Positions 24,252-35,639 of a stretch of 64,000 nt of DNA are shown here, in pieces. Source of the stretch: Carnegiea gigantea (Eukaryota > Streptophyta > Magnoliopsida > Caryophyllales > Cactaceae); contig JAKOGI010000817.1 in NCBI GenBank assembly GCA_029747015.1, forward strand, positions 216,001 to 280,000, written 5' to 3'. Each line of letters opens with the position of its first letter. The first letter of the stretch is position 1. A model generated the notes under the pieces. That model did not search any database. It saw nothing but the letters and a program-made list of their open reading frames with translations, and was not told the DNA's origin. Made by a program: the position numbers and the translations under genes.

Positions 24252-25479
24252 AAGGAGATAGACTACATACTATACCCTAATGGCTACAGTATATACACTG
24301 ATATTTTCATATGGTCACAGTAAACAACATTATTTTACTTATTTGACACTTGATAAAATAGTACAATAATGGTGCAATAACTTTTAGAGTCTTTAATGAT
24401 GACAAGACTAGCCATCCATATTAAGATTATGCATGTCTTTATCTCCAATAATATTTTTCAGTCCACCATTATCCAGATAATCATCAAAATCTTCATCAAG
24501 TTGAAGATGCTCAAGATTCTATCTTTCAAATAATTCATGAAGATATATCTTTTCTTTTTCTGACAAGAATTTTCTAACTCCAACGTCAAAGAGATAATCA
24601 AAGATATCTTCTGAAGTAGCTCCTTCTATCATATATTTGCCAAAATTACTACAATAGACGAAAATAGTGTTCCCACAATGCATTAGTGTTATTCCTTGTT
24701 CAATTAATGCCCACATTTAATGAGAAATGTTATAATACTAAAATACGATCACTAGCTACTTCTTGTCGTTCTCGAAACCATTCTTGTCATTGATCATTAG
24801 CATTATCTAAATCAACCAATAGAACAAGATAATGGATATTTTCATAGTTAATTGCAATGTATCTTAACATACAGACTTTTATTATTGAAAATTTTATTGG
24901 ACAATCAGGAGCTGTAAGAATCCAATAGATCTTTTTAAATATACACTGTTACAACTTAGTTAGCCTTGGGAAGAATGGGTACTTTGGACTTGGGTTTCCA
25001 TGAGGTAAGCTATTATTTCATATTCCCAACCTCTCATGATGGGATCATCTGGAGAGATTGAATTTGCCAAGAGTCTAGCACCATCAACTCCAAATTGATC
25101 ACGGAAGAAGATTGTAGTACTCTGTGACTCTCAAATATCACAATAATAATAATGATAGTAGTCGATCTAGACTGTATACCAGTCGTTGAACAATTTTTCT
25201 TGAACATGGAAACTAATTTTTTCTTGAATATCATAAGAACACATTAGATAATTCATTGGTAACGTTAAAAGGCTGAATATTTGTACTATTAGATAAGCAA
25301 AATAGGGTAGCCCAAAGCATGATCTACTTTTTTTATGAAATTCAAAAATATCCATAAGGATTCGACAAGGAGAAACTCGTTCTAGTATTAATAACATTTT
25401 ATTTTGAATCTCCTCCTTTTCTGACAGGAGTTCTGCTCTGATCATTACCATTGATAAGTTCATGAGTTAAACTATCCAC

Positions 25480-26720
25480 TAGAGAATTCTTTGATCCCTG
25501 TATATGTTTAATAGAGAAGAAAAACTAGTTAAGCCATAATTACCAACATAGAAATCGCCCTTGCACTTGCAAATTCGATAAATTCTTTTTCACAAAACAA
25601 AGTACTCCTTTGCAATTAATTCGAATAAGAAAAGGTTTTGGAGCTGAAAAGATTAAGAGTTTTTCAATTCCTCTTATGACTGTAAGGATTTCTTTTTCCA
25701 TCATGAGATAATTGCATTCTACTTTATTAAAACTTCTATCGCAATATTTGCATAGTTTGTCTCCTTCTTTGATTTCCAGTACTACACTCTAGTGCTCATT
25801 GCTAGCATCAGTCTCAATAATTGAATCATCTCCTTCATTCGGTAAATTAAGAACATGAAGATTTTTGCACATTTTTTCAAGTTTTGAACAATCTTTGAAT
25901 CACTAAGAGTCCACATCTAACTTACTTCTTTCTTGATTTTTTACTGCAATGGTTTTCTCAACTTAGGTAGATCAATGAACTCTGAAGCATAGGTAAGACA
26001 TCCAAGAAACCTTTCTAATTACTTCCTATCTTCAATATTTTCAGGAAAATTTTCTAGTTTTTCTAGAATATGCTTTTGTAAATGATTTGTCCAGCTTTTA
26101 TTTCCAAACCTAACAACTTGATTTCTTGTTCACCATAAGTGCACTTCTTCTTACCAAATAATGTCATGATCAATGCATCTTTGGGTGACAGCTAGAACAT
26201 CATCTTTACACTATTCTATAGTCTTAGAAAAGACAAGGATATCATCAATGTAAACTAAACAGCAGTGATTAAGATCTTTGAAGATGTTGTTGATTCTTCT
26301 TTGAAATATTTTAGGTGCATTTTTCAGACCAAAGAGGTTACTATTCATCCATAATGCCCTTGAGGGGAACTAAACACAATTAAAGGACTGCTTTCTTCAT
26401 CCATTTTATCTGCCAGTATCTACTTGAAATCCATTTTCAAGATTCAAGAGGCTCTTTGAATTATATTGAAAATGATTATTCTATCGGAAATATAATAACC
26501 ATCAAAGACAGTATTATCATTAAGCTTTTGTAATTGATTATCATTCTTGTTTTTTCTCTTTTTTCTTCAGCATGATTTCTTATCATGAAGGCGAGACTGG
26601 TGTGAGGAATCTTGCTATTTCTAGTTAACCCTTTATATTAAAGTTCTTTGATTTGTTTATCAAATTCTTAGATATCATGGTGTGTATATATCATTTGTTT
26701 GACTTGAATAATAGTGTTGG
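25480..26720 (-). pseudogene. reverse transcriptase-RNase H region of the endogenous caulimovirid
   Basis: The polymerase signature [10 protein letters not shown] is in frame at 26223-26261. A few codons later a stop breaks the frame, and further downstream FLGCLTYASEF marks the RT connection region. RNase H follows at about 25700 with a KYCDRSFNKVECNY motif and stops in the last third. In a live virus this polyprotein segment copies pregenomic RNA into DNA; here it cannot be translated through. Confidence 0.85.
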
Positions 26721-26879
26721 AATTTAACAAAGTAGTGTTTGTAAATGTCTTATCTTTATTCCAAAATTTTAGCGGATTATCATAATAGAGTTCTTTGCAT
26801 AATCGCTCTTGTTGTTCATCAGTCTACTCTTTAATAGATAACTCAAGTGGTGAGATTATTGTGCAGGTATTACCTTTTC

Positions 26880-27240
26880 ATTACACTGGCTGCATGTAAA
26901 CTCAATTTTCTTAGTGTAAGCTTTACTTAAATTAGTAATAGGGACTGAGTGACCATTTATTGTGAATATCATTTGGTTTATGGTCTGTTTCCATGGGGAA
27001 TAGAGTCTCTGAAAATTATTTCCAATAATCATATCATGGGAGGGTTGATCAATAGCCTATTGGACTGGTATAATGCATGGGACTTCTCTTATTTCTATTG
27101 ATAACCCTTCTATGGCCTCATTATGGCTCATTATGCTATTATTAGCTATCCTTTACTAGTAAAGTATTCTTAGCTTTCCTCCATATAAATTCTGAAAATA
27201 AAGATCTTTTTTCAAAATAGATAGAACAACCACGATCTAT
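26880..27240 (-). pseudogene. retropepsin-like protease region of the endogenous caulimovirid
   Basis: An open stretch resembles the caulimovirid aspartic protease, with an active-site-like IDRGCSIYF at the upstream end and the hydrophobic MIIGNNF motif downstream (about 27015-27035). The substitution at the catalytic triplet and nearby stops indicate loss of function. Confidence 0.65.
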
Positions 27241-28239
27241 TTAGGCACATAATTCATATTTATTAGATCCCTCTAAGCATACATTTATTAGATCTCTCTA
27301 AGCATATATTTATCGGGATATAGATGTTGTTAGGGTTTACATTGGTGACTTCATGTCATATCTCCATAGTATATTTTTGACTAATTTATCCTCATAAATT
27401 GGCTCACTAATAGTTCTTGTTTTGTATCCAATAAATTTTTTATCTAAACTCATACTTCAAACAACACTGTATCTTATGGGTTCAAAACTTATTCTACTCA
27501 TGTCACTAGTCGTACTAATTGTGTCATCTTTTTTAAGTTTTTCTTTAACTGTCGAAGATCCTTCTCTCCATTTTGATCTTGCACTCATGCTTCTTAATAA
27601 TTGAGGTTCTATGGTAATTTTACCTTTCTCATCAATTTTTATTACATTTTTCTTATTGATTTTTTGAGATTGGCAAGACTAGATATCCACGATCTATCGA
27701 TTTTTATCTCCTACAAATTGGATTTTATCCTTTAAATATTTTGCATTGGAGTAGGACTTGCGAATTTTCTACCTCTATCATTGTTATCTTAATCTTCCTT
27801 TTTTTCTTACAGGACAATAAGCAGTTTTCTAAAAAATCTTCCTTCTTTAGGCCTTGTTTGTTATAATATTTTCTTTTGTATTCCTCTCTCCTTTGCTTGG
27901 TAAAATTCTTTTTCTTATAGAATGTTCCTTTTCTTCTCTTCTCAGGTTCATTTTCTCATTATTGAGGAGAATCCCAACAAGCTAAAAACCGTTTCTTCAT
28001 TTGATTTACTTTTAGAGATCAAGACATTGATCATTGACCCTTTTTCTTAAATAAGAAATTTTTGTACTAAGGATATCAATGACATCTGCTTTTTCAAGTC
28101 ATGCAATGTACTTTTCATTGATTATGAAATTTATCAGATATAGTAATTTGTCATAGAACATACCAAGATTGGTTTCATTATGCCCAATTTTGTAATAATA
28201 TTGATTAAATTCAGCAATATAATTTTTCAGATATCTCAT

Positions 28240-28810
28240 GTCCCAAAGCTCTATGTTATTAATCTTTCTTCGCCATTCTCAAGCTTTTTTTTCGGAATCA
28301 AGTTTAGCTCAGATAAATTCAGTTTCGATTTTCTTACATAATGTTTTGAGCATAACAGTTGGTGTTTCTATCATTTTTAATGCATTTTTACCTTCCTCAT
28401 CTAATGAGTCATACCAGTCAATTACAGTGCCGATAAAACTATGCTCAATATAGTTCAGAAATTTCCAGCAGACCATGTGGCATTCAAGGGCACTATTCAT
28501 ACCTCTTTTCCAATGCTTAAATATTTCTTCTATATTACAAGCTCCATCGATGTTTACAATGTATCCAGTTTGGCTAATTAAGGTAAAGCTAACTCTTCAA
28601 ATGATGCAGTTTTCCTTGGGATGAACCCAAAAGAAAAATTAGTTGTACGTCCTGCTGGAACGTACCTAGGTCTCCTAAAATCGATATTTCTTCGAAAAGA
28701 TTCATCAAATTCTTTAGGTTTCAGGATTACATTATTAACTGAATTGGTCTCGATTTTATCTATGTTGATTTCTTTCTCAATCTCATTGATTTCTTCATCA
28801 TATACCATTT
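28240..28810 (-). pseudogene. capsid-like region of the endogenous caulimovirid
   Basis: Two open pieces (28309-28500 and 28578-28808) are separated by a short broken stretch. The first has a WYDSLDEEGKNAL segment, of the type seen in caulimovirid coat proteins. The second has PRYVPAGRTTNFSFGFIP. Assignment rests on its place upstream of protease and RT and on family resemblance. Confidence 0.55.
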
Positions 28811-29489
28811 TACCAAATTTTTTATTCAGTTTCCTCCTAATTTCTTTTAACGGAACAACATTAAGATCCTCTAGTTTAGTTAGGTTTATCTGCTGATATA
28901 TTTCTTCTTCTAACTGGACATTATTTGTCTATTCATTATCCTCAGATAATACATCTTGTTTTTCAACTATTGTGCCTATGATTTTGTTTAATTCTTATGG
29001 ATTTTATTCTTTATCAAACACATTCTGTGATTTTTCAAGATTATACTACTTATAGTTCATCCTCTTCTTCTTTCTTTGACTTTTTAGTGGATTTTTCGAT
29101 TGATTTTCTCCTACTCCTTTTTAGATTTTCATATAATGTAAAGGAAATGGATTTTTATTTTTTAGGTTTTGGAAAAGATATTTATGCTGAAATGGTACTA
29201 ATACTTAAATCAGATTTTCCACTATGTGTAACCTCGTTGATAAAAGAAAGATGGATGACAGACAATTGCTTTTTTATCTCCTTAACCTCAGTCTTAATTT
29301 TTGCTAATTACGTTTTTATTTCTAAAACTATGTCAGTAATATAGTTTAATGACGGTGCTACTGAAGTGGTTCCATCTGGTAAGTGCATAATATGTGAATA
29401 ATTGGGAGCAGGATAAGTAGGTGATGATTCAACCATCAAACATAGTTAATTAGCTTAATTAATTATTAATTAATTTAATTATCTTAATT

Positions 29490-29501
29490 GCTCTAACACC
29501 A
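29490..29501 (-). other. tRNA-iMet primer site of the endogenous caulimovirid
   Basis: TGGTGTTAGAGC on the minus strand matches the standard TGGTATCAGAGC at 10 of 12 positions and is followed by AATTAAG. This marks the conventional origin of the caulimovirid map, just upstream of the first open frame. Confidence 0.7.
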
Positions 29502-29759
29502 AATGAAAGAGAGCGTCAAATAGTACTTGCAAGTAGAATATTACTTGCACAAAAAGAAAATTTCCAAAACTAAGTTTTTAAGTATTGGGGTAAAATATCC
29601 AAATATAAAAAGTTTATGACGAAAGACGAAAATAAAAACAATAAAATATCCCCTTAAAATAGTCTCCATAGAATATTGGTCCTTTTAAATATATTCTAAA
29701 AATATGGTCCCCTAATTATAATTTTCACACAAAGTATGGTATCTGGTTGTAATTTTTTC

Positions 29760-29985
29760 AACTTCTACCTTCTATCAGCTCTTACTCATCTCCTTCAAAA
29801 TCTCTTACAAAGAAATCCTCATTCATTTATATTTCTTACCAATTTCTTCCAATCTTTTCCAAACTTAACCAACTCCTACCAATTGTTCCAAAAACAAACC
29901 AACTCTTTCTAACTCTTGCCCACTTTTATTAATCTTTATCAACTTTATTCATTTACCAACCTTATTTACCAAGGAAAAGAGCAAG
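29760..29985. mobile_element. MITE half with TTTACCAAGGAAAAGAGC end
   Basis: A T/C-rich block with repeated CCAACT and TTACC words ends in ATTTACCAAGGAAAAG, the near-inverse of CTTTTCGTTGGTAAAT at 23302-23317. It may be the right half of a MITE split by the endogenous virus, or an independent copy. Confidence 0.35.
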
Positions 29986-30466
29986 TACTTATTGACGGTT
30001 AGAATTTTGTCCAAATATTTTGATAAATCGGCCAATGCTCCATTAAGATCTAGTTCAAAATATTTTGCAAAGTGATCCACAGAATTAAGAGAATATGGGA
30101 GACCTATCAATCCCAAATGTTGAGCACATATTTTTATAGAGCTAAAATGCTATCTATTCTTTTTAGCGATAAGGAGCTATAAGCTTGTCGCTTCTCTTTA
30201 AACTACTTATTAGATCCTTACAGCTTCTTATAGTTTTTAACAAATTTTTGCAACTTCTTGCATCTTCTTACGTTTCCTTGCATCTTCTTTCATCTCCTTA
30301 TGACTACATTGGTTGGGCCAATGTATTTTTGATTTTTGTGTGTGTAAGTGAGTGTATTTGTTTGTTTGTTTATGACAATGCTTAATTTATGACAATCTAT
30401 AGATTTCTATACATTATAGCTCTCATATATTTTTTCTCATTTTTGTAGAAATATGTATATATTTTT
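29986..30466. other. intergenic, short open frame only
   Basis: On the minus strand about 40 codons near 29995-30120 are open (HLGLIGLPYSLNSV...ALADLSKYLDKI), but I recognise no family. The rest is low-complexity T-rich DNA with CTTCTTGCATCTTCTT repeats. Confidence 0.3.
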
Positions 30467-30735
30467 TGTAACACCCTCAGTATGATTAAAAGTGAGGCTT
30501 AAAGGATTTAATGACTACTTATATAACTAAAAATGCACATTCCTTTTTTGAAAGTCTACTCTTAGAACTCCGCAGTTAAGCGTTACTTGTGGAAAAATTT
30601 TGGTATTGCTGACATCCTGTAAAGCTTCCCAAGTAGCATGTGACTGAAGATGAAATATGTCCAAAAAAACTCATAATTATTTATGGGGTCAGTCAATGAC
30701 CCTTGACGTCGTTGCTGATAACTGTGCGCACCACA
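30467..30735 (+). mobile_element. Cassandra (5S RNA-bearing TRIM) solo LTR
   Basis: A 269-bp block begins TGTAACACCCTCAG and ends GCGCACCACA, with TTTTT on both sides as a possible 5-bp duplication. Its middle (30572-30652) aligns with plant 5S rRNA: AGAACTCCGCAGTTAAGCG, then diverged counterparts of the box C region (GCTGACATCCTG, AAAGCTTCCCAAGTAG). Cassandra is a TRIM retrotransposon known for carrying a 5S RNA sequence with a pol III promoter in its LTRs, and TGTAACACCC is its usual start. No second LTR or interior is found nearby, so this is a solo LTR formed by recombination. The host strand is given by the 5S sense. Confidence 0.75.
30572..30652 (+). ncRNA. 5S rRNA-derived segment within the Cassandra LTR, degenerate
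   Basis: The 3' two thirds of a 5S rRNA is recognisable. AGAACTCCGCAGTTAAGCG is exact, covering the start of box A. The box A remainder and the IE/box C region (normally GGATGGGTGACCTCCTGGGAAG) are heavily altered. Pol III transcription is unlikely from this copy. It is not a functional 5S gene. Confidence 0.7.
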
Positions 30736-31689
30736 TTTTTTTCTCATTTATTTGAGAACAAGAGTTCAAAATTGTTATGATGAATATAATGGTTGTTCAA
30801 GAGATATATCATAAAAAACCTATGTAGTGAACTAAGTTATGTTTTTTAGCAAGGTTCGAGATACATCACAAAAAGAAAGATGCATACTTATAATTATAAT
30901 ACATTCATTTATATTTGAATTACGATGTGAATCATATATAAAAATAGTCAAACTGTAGTTAACGAGAGTATTTATGCTATTTCATCCATTTTGATCAGAT
31001 ATGACTATTTCTACCTGAGAACTATTCAGCTCCACAATTTTTCCTTGGCCAACTGCAACTGTCGCTCACTTTTTCTAACCCGACCAAAAAAAAGGAAAAA
31101 AAAAACTTGTAATTGACTCTACTTTCAAAAATGCATAGCAGAATTGGAGATGACCAAAATTTATCCACATTATAGTTGCAAAAAAATAATTGTTAAGTAA
31201 AGGTACAAAGTTAATTTCATAGATATGTCACCTTACTAGATGTAATTTATTTTCATGAAATAATTAATTTCACTAATCTTACATTGTTAAAGACCAACAT
31301 TTATGCATATAGATCAAAGTTCAAACATACAACTTTTTAATAATTTAAACAATTGCATGCATATGCACCTACAACTTCTTACAACTTTCTTATAGCTTCT
31401 TACAACTTAAAGCTACTCCATATCATGATAAAAGGGGCCTAAATCACAGATAATTTAGGAAATAACAACTTTAAAAATTATGATATAGCTTGTATCTCCC
31501 CTAACTTAAGTTATTTGTACTTTATCATCTTTCTCTGCTTTTTTTCCAATTTTTCTTCTTCAACTTTTTTTAAAATTTTTTTGGGGGCCTCTTAATCTCT
31601 TCTGGTGGAAATAGGCTTTTATTTTCTTGAATTCAAGAAAGAATATTCATACGAGTATTAACACTTAAGTTAAATTTACGACTACATTT
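30736..31689. other. intergenic AT-rich DNA
   Basis: No gene is recognised. Around 31365-31440, CTACAACTTCTTACAACTTTC repeats end in ATGATAAAAGGGGCCTAAAT, which resembles a MITE terminus and may pair with CTATTCTTTTTAGCGATAAG at 30150 on the other side of the Cassandra LTR. Confidence 0.3.
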
Positions 31690-32130
31690 AACATCATTAA
31701 TTAAACACAAATATATTAGTGAGATTTATTTCCTCAAATCCTTAATCCCAATCTTAATCATTATCTAATTTCAATTTCAACTCTAAAACTATGTCTGTAA
31801 TACAACGTAATTGGGGTGCTAACGAAGTAAATGCCTCCAGAGTTTACACCATACCTGAATAATTTGGGACACAACATTTAGATGATCATCCAAACTTTCA
31901 ACGCAATTAATTAATTAAAACTTTTTTGATCATATAGCTTTGATAGTAGTTCAAAGAGGTTTCTAAGTAGTAGTCATGAGAAAATTATCACACAAAACTT
32001 AAAATTCCAAAAGACTTTTTATAATTTAGGTGAAATATGCAAATATGAAAAGTTTTTTACAATAAAATATAAAAAGTTTCAAACATATAAAAACTTAGCT
32101 CCTAAAGTTCGAGATATTACTCCAAAATAT
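31690..32130 (-). pseudogene. second fragment of the endogenous caulimovirid (5' end only)
   Basis: The order of short matches to 29310-29650 is kept: CTAAAACTATGTC(A/T)GTAATA, GGTGCTA(C/A)(T/C)GAAGT, CA(A/T)CCAAACTTTCAACGC-like sequence, an AATTAATTAATTAA run, then AAATATG(C/A)AAATATAAAAAG-type downstream sequence. It is therefore a diverged second copy of the viral 5' region in the same orientation, more decayed than the first. None of the enzyme domains is present. Confidence 0.6.
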
Positions 32131-34150
32131 TGATGTTTAAATTATTAAATGGCTAATTCTTGAGGTACCCCAATTCCATGATGATCCTCTCCCTCACACA
32201 TCATCCCTAAGAGCTGGCCCAACGGCCGGCTCGCGAGGAAAAAGGAGGGGCTAGTCGTAGGGCTGCCCGCTGGCTCGCAGCGGTCAGCTCAAGCCTCACG
32301 GCTCTCTGAGCCGCTGCGGGTTGCGAGGCACCCCGCCCCCTTTTTTGTCATTTTTCCTCCGAAATGACGTCGTTTCAGGAGTTGAGTTAAGTTCTTTGTT
32401 TTTTCGAGTGGATATGCTGCGCATGAAAAAGAAAAGGAAAAAGATGGTACGGCATGAATTTTTGACCGTTCGAGGAAGGAGACATTTCCCAACGTCTCTG
32501 TGCCCAGTCCAAGATTTTTTTTTTTTTTTTGGGTGTAAATTTTGCCTTGAAATTGTTCAATTTATCTTCATTCCTCTCACACAAAATTCTCTTACTCTCT
32601 GATCCTCTTCAGAAAATTTGTGATTTTTTTGCATCTCTAGTGAGTTATTTTATCAAGGAAGAAGTGAAACAATTAGTAAGAATTTCTATTTTTAATTGCC
32701 TTAAATTCTTAATTTTATATGTTAAACTTGATATTTTATTTTACTAACTTTGTTATTTTTGTATTTGTAGAGAAGTTGTTGGTGTTGTATTTTATCAAGG
32801 AAGTGAAGAAAATTGTAAGTAGCAATTTATTTTTTAATTAGTTGGAAAATATTGTTATGTGTTTGTTGATATGTTAAATGTTGATGATTATATGTTTTTA
32901 ATATAGTAGCTATGAAATTATATGTCATATTTTGAAATGTATTGGTATAATATTTTTAGTCATGTTCATGAAATTACACATATTGTAAGGTAAGTATTAA
33001 ATTGTGAGTAGTAATTTAATTTTTAATTTGTTGGAAAATATTATTATGCGGTAGTTTATATGGTAAATGTTAAAAGGATTATATTTATTAATATAGCAGC
33101 TATGGGATGATAAATACAGTTGATAGAATAATTTGAAATGATTAAATGTTATTTGTGTAAATGTGAGATAATTAAAATTTGATTATATGTTGTGAGTGTT
33201 GATGATAGTATGACTACGTAAATATGTTTAAGCATGTTAATGAAGTTAGGCTTATTAAATTGGTGGTTGTTAAAATGCATATATTTGTAGAATATGTGTG
33301 AAATAATTATGAAAATATGTTTGTAAATATAGTTGCTAGAATAGTTGTTAAAATGAATATAGTCTATTGAATATGTTATGAAATTATAAAAAAAAATATG
33401 TGTTTCGAAAAACATTATGAGAATATGTTTGTAAATATGACATGACTTAAATTAATATGTTACTTCATAAAATAACTATGATAATTAAAATGAATGTTAC
33501 TTCATAAAATTAATATGTTACTTCATAAAATGACTGATAATCAAAAACATTATGAGTATATGTTACTAAAATAACTATGTTAATATCTATGATGATTAAA
33601 ATGAATATGTTACTTCATAAAATGAATGTTTTCCTTTTTTAGTATATGTTACTAAAATGAATATGTTAATGAATATAATAATTAAAATGAATATGTTACT
33701 TCAGAAAATTAATGTTTTTCTTTTTTAGCATATGTTACTAAAATGATATGTTAATGAATATGCTACTTTATGAAATGAGTAATTTCCGTTTTTAGTATAT
33801 TTTACAAAAACGAATATGTTGCTAATTAAAATGAATATAAGATTGAACATTACAACGTGTTTAAATGGTTAATATGATTTTTCTAACTAAAATAAATATG
33901 ATTTGGTTCATGAAGTTTAATTTGAATACGAGTATATGTTCATATGTTAATATGATTACATGTGACATGAGTATGCGCGTGGTTAAATGAATGTATTGAT
34001 TTGAATACGATTATATAATTGTATGATTGTATGTAATGCTATGCATCTAAGAATGTTTGTGTACTTAGTAATGTCATTACCTTCAATTAATATAACTCAT
34101 CAATTTATAATATGATTAATTATAAATTTGTAGGTTATAATTGCACATGA
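32131..34150. other. AT-rich region with a short GC-rich island (32215-32340)
   Basis: The island (GGCCCAACGGCCGGCTCGCGAGG, CCGCTGCGGG) stands out from its surroundings and may be the start of the PIF/Harbinger element that follows. The rest is AT-rich. The open frames at 32321-32747 overlap on both strands and show no family. Confidence 0.35.
33450..33840. repeat. degenerate tandem repeat with GTTACTTCATAAAAT
   Basis: Four to six imperfect cells of roughly 70-100 bp share AAAATGAATATGTTACTTCATAAAATGAATGTT and TTTTTTAGTATATGTTACTAAAATGAATATG. The cells are diverged and irregular. Confidence 0.6.
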
Positions 34151-34153
34151 AAT

Positions 34154-35386
34154 ATGGACCCTAACACTTCCCAATCTTTATGTGCTTGCTTGAAGGTGAC
34201 GATTCGCCCCAAGTTAGGGGGAATAGTGCTACCCCAATTCCCGCACACAATCCACATGTATCTTACTTCCCATATCCACCACAAAACTACCACAATCGTC
34301 CGCATCATTCATATTACCCACCCCAACTTAGCTTGAGGATTCCGAGTGGATCAAGTCAGAATCCTCGACACTATCCTCCACTATATTACCCCCTGACACA
34401 TAATGAATCTTTGAATGTGCAAAGTACTGAATACCTGTATTACACTCCTTACTATCCCTACGACCCCCTCACCTAAATTACCTTTCCGTGTGAAGCAACT
34501 CCACATTCTCAGCTACACCAATAGGATCAATGGTCGGGCTGGGGCACTCTGAGACAAAGATTGAGGCAAGGGCTGATGAGGGAGATGCGGAGGGAATAAT
34601 GGAGGATAATATTGGTGGTGCGAGAAAGTGGACAGCTGTCGAAGATCAACGGCTAATACGGCGTGGGTTAATGTAAGCATGTATCCTATTGTCGAGGTCA
34701 ATCAAAAAAAGTCTAGCTTCTGAGCCAGGGTGACCTCAAATTATAACGGGCACCGCCCACAAGGGGCATTGGCACGTAGTTCAAAGATATGTAATAGCCG
34801 ATTGCTTCGTTACTCCCCAATAGTCAATAAATGGACAGGTGTTATGTTGGAAGTGGAATGTAGTCGTCACAACGGGTGGAATGATGCTAAGATTCTGTAG
34901 GAGGCCTACAGATTGTACACTGAGTGTACGGAAAAGAAGTTTGAGTTGGAGTATTGGTATGAGATACTCAAAGACCAACCGAAATGGATGGCGATATGTG
35001 ACCCACCTAAGTAAGGGTCAGGCTCGTTCAAAAGGTCCAATGCTGACACCGAAGAGGCAGGAGATGAAGGTGCCGGTGGGAGTGAAAGACGCTTGGGCCG
35101 GAAAGCTGCGAAAAGAAGGCTCAAAGAAAAGGCTGATAACACCGCCGTCGATCTAGTCACAACTCAGCTGAAGCAGTTGAATAGTAGCAATACTGACATA
35201 AATCAAATATTCAAATATTTCATCATCACAGCAAAAGAAGAAAAAATTCAGAAGATGATGATGAGGGAACAAAAGCTGATGGCCCAGGAGGATAGAATAA
35301 TGATGATCGACACTCCAACGATGACTCTTGAACAAGTGGCTTATTATGAGCAAATGAGATCAGGGCACTCATCATCAACTCAGTAA
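34154..35386 (+). pseudogene. Myb-like/NAM-associated protein of a PIF/Harbinger element
   Basis: The plant trihelix/Myb-like accessory protein of PIF-type transposons can be followed across three frames. A Pro/Tyr/His-rich N-terminus comes first (34180-34476), then a DNA-binding region from RKWTAVEDQRL (34620) through VTSNYNGHRPQGALA-type sequence to MLEVECSRHNGWNDAKIL and KFELEYWYEILKDQPKW. A C-terminal NAM-associated domain follows, rich in Lys/Glu/Met (34990-35386, ending SGHSSSTQ and a stop). The last part is intact as an open frame of about 97 codons; the first two parts carry stops and shifts. In live elements this partner binds the transposase and the terminal repeats. Its position directly upstream of a transposase on the same strand supports the call. 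Confidence 0.8.
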
Positions 35387-35639
35387 TGTCTCCCCTCCTC
35401 CTTAATTACATAGATTGCACGAATTATGTAGCTCATCTTAGGTTGTAAGAACTTACTACGTAACTTTTATTTTCCCTGTGCTATCTTAGACATGATTCAG
35501 TGTAATCATGTTCTAATATGAATTTATAAAATGGGCATGCATATTGTTGTTTAATAAAATAATTACTCTTCTATACATTAACAGTTAATCATTATTGTCT
35601 TGCATATGCCGTTTGCAATGGATACTTTTTGTTGTTAAA

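Larger units (their letters stand above)
24060..29510 (-). pseudogene. endogenous caulimovirid (plant pararetrovirus), degraded
   Basis: Minus-strand copy of a plant DNA pararetrovirus integrated in the host genome. Reading from the right, there is a tRNA-Met primer site (29490-29501) and a 5' open region starting at an ATG at 29436 with coiled-coil-like Lys/Glu repeats (to about 29000). A capsid-like region follows (28240-28810), then a retropepsin-like region (26880-27240) whose active-site triplet reads Asp-Arg-Gly instead of Asp-Ser/Thr-Gly. Next are reverse transcriptase (25900-26720, [10 protein letters not shown] at 26223-26261), RNase H (25480-25780, SFNKVECNY then EKEILTVIRGIEK) and a short C-terminal frame (24420-24720). 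A 35S-like TATA promoter is at 24244-24251. Many in-frame stops and frameshifts interrupt every domain, and no full movement-protein region is recognised. The domain order fits petuvirus/florendovirus-type elements. It is a fossil with no intact gene. Confidence 0.85.

Noticed and set aside
28238..29344. Plus-strand open frames in the endogenous virus
   Set aside because: Hydrophobic Ser/Leu/Phe-rich translations opposite to the viral coding frames; shadows.
30572..30652. A functional 5S rRNA gene
   Set aside because: Only the central piece is exact; box C is altered, the 5' third is missing, and the segment sits within a TGTAACACCC...CA LTR.
32321..32747. Open frames on both strands around a GC-rich island
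   Set aside because: They overlap each other in opposite strands, are short and match nothing I recognise; probably flank or leader of the Harbinger element.
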